From Gemmatimonadales bacterium UBA1120 (GTDB taxonomy: Bacteria; Gemmatimonadota; Gemmatimonadetes; Longimicrobiales; Gaopeijiaceae): a stretch of DNA of 50,507 nt. Position 1 is the stretch's first letter, and every line of letters starts with the position of its first letter. The DNA is taken from assembly GCA_002313925.1 (NCBI GenBank), contig DCAZ01000141.1:1-50507 (forward strand), written 5' to 3'. The notes beneath the pieces were generated by a model. That model ran no database searches and had not been told where the DNA came from. It worked only from the letters and a program-made list of their open reading frames with translations. Positions 50,406-50,507 of this stretch are shown piece after piece. Position numbers and translations under genes: made by a program.

Positions 50406-50507
50406 AAATCCCCGAAAGAAGAGCCATCCCTCTGATGGCTCGGAGCAGACCGCTTCCAAGATCACACGTCGAGATCTTCTTAAGGCCGCAGGGGCTGCAG
50501 GCGCTGC
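50398..50507 (+). CDS. Start of a twin-arginine-exported protein, cut by window edge
   Basis: Only the first 36 codons are present. The residues KITRRDLLKAAGAAGA form a twin-arginine signal (R-R-D-L-L-K with a hydrophobic start), so the product is exported folded, often as a cofactor enzyme. The gene begins inside the stop region of the PEBP gene (8-base overlap); an in-frame ATG at 50386 is an alternative. Family cannot be known from this fragment. Confidence 0.75.
   Translation, partial: MTKNPRKKSHPSDGSEQTASKITRRDLLKAAGAAGA
50421..50441 (+). other. 8-bp hairpin inside the start of the twin-arginine gene
   Basis: GAGCCATC (50421-50428) and GATGGCTC (50434-50441) are perfect inverted repeats with a 5-base loop, just inside the coding region. 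No T-tract follows. It could slow translation near the 5' end or be a partial terminator for the PEBP gene. Confidence 0.35.

Noticed and set aside
1..50507. CRISPR array, tRNA, rRNA, IS element or prophage
   Set aside because: I saw no regular repeat-spacer pattern, cloverleaf, transposase, integrase or phage structural gene.

Overview
The window reads as chromosomal DNA of a free-living, probably marine, Gram-negative bacterium with moderate GC. Most genes carry Sec, lipoprotein or twin-arginine export signals. The family mix (DUF5916 outer-membrane barrel, LVIVD-repeat protein, M6 protease, paired DUF1080 proteins beside a Gfo/Idh oxidoreductase, many amidohydrolases, SUF operon with a Rieske gene and SufU) fits Gemmatimonadota best, with Acidobacteriota as the alternative. 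This is inference from gene content; no rRNA or other marker gene is present. I saw no tRNA, rRNA, CRISPR array, IS element or phage gene.

Layout. 1-3605 (+): end of a LUD-domain gene, an APC amino-acid permease, a two-gene sulfopyruvate/phosphonopyruvate decarboxylase-like TPP enzyme, and a Spy-like exported protein with an Arg/Gly-rich tail. 3672-8712 (-): patatin, LVIVD/Ig-like protein, small lipoprotein and M6 metalloprotease. 8774-15037 (+): SUF iron-sulfur operon sufC-B-D-Rieske-S-U followed by an MGMT-family gene, with a 22-bp perfect palindrome just upstream of sufC. 15084-18845 (-): HD-domain protein, DUF2007 protein, zinc alcohol dehydrogenase and DadA-like oxidase. 19059-24540: PQQ sugar dehydrogenase, SLC13 transporter, FadI-like thiolase, acyl-CoA thioesterase (-) and a SnoaL-like protein. 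24601-29531 (-): a molybdenum hydroxylase operon (gamma, alpha, DUF1460, beta) whose beta subunit carries the cysteine loop of 4-hydroxybenzoyl-CoA reductase.

29625-35629: bacilliredoxin; a minus-strand M20 peptidase-cupin-DUF1028 operon; then a plus-strand Gfo/Idh-DUF1080-DUF1080 operon, likely for 3-keto-glycoside breakdown. 35672-41654 (-): an operon of four hydrolases (M20 deacylase, YtcJ-like amidohydrolase, M1 aminopeptidase, D-aminoacylase-like lipoprotein). 41848-43706 (-): 7Fe ferredoxin, PduO-type cobalamin adenosyltransferase, a small helical protein and an alpha/beta hydrolase. 43734-48400 (+): a membrane-anchored HTH/zinc-ribbon protein, a DsbA-like lipoprotein, a propeller-like lipoprotein and a DUF5916 barrel. 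48410-50507: an exported esterase (-), the eroded 3' end of a PQQ dehydrogenase gene (-), a YbhB/PEBP protein and the start of a twin-arginine protein running off the edge.

Together the genes suggest a heterotroph living on peptides, N-acyl amino acids, glycosides and aromatic or fatty acyl-CoAs, with substantial iron-sulfur, molybdenum and cobalamin enzymology. The items most worth following are the DUF1460 hydrolase inside the molybdenum hydroxylase operon, the eroded PQQ dehydrogenase gene, the palindrome before the SUF operon, an MGMT gene whose reading frame starts before any canonical start codon, the tethered HTH/zinc-ribbon protein, and possible structured leaders or leaderless transcription at two genes. 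I did not find one clearly new multi-gene system.
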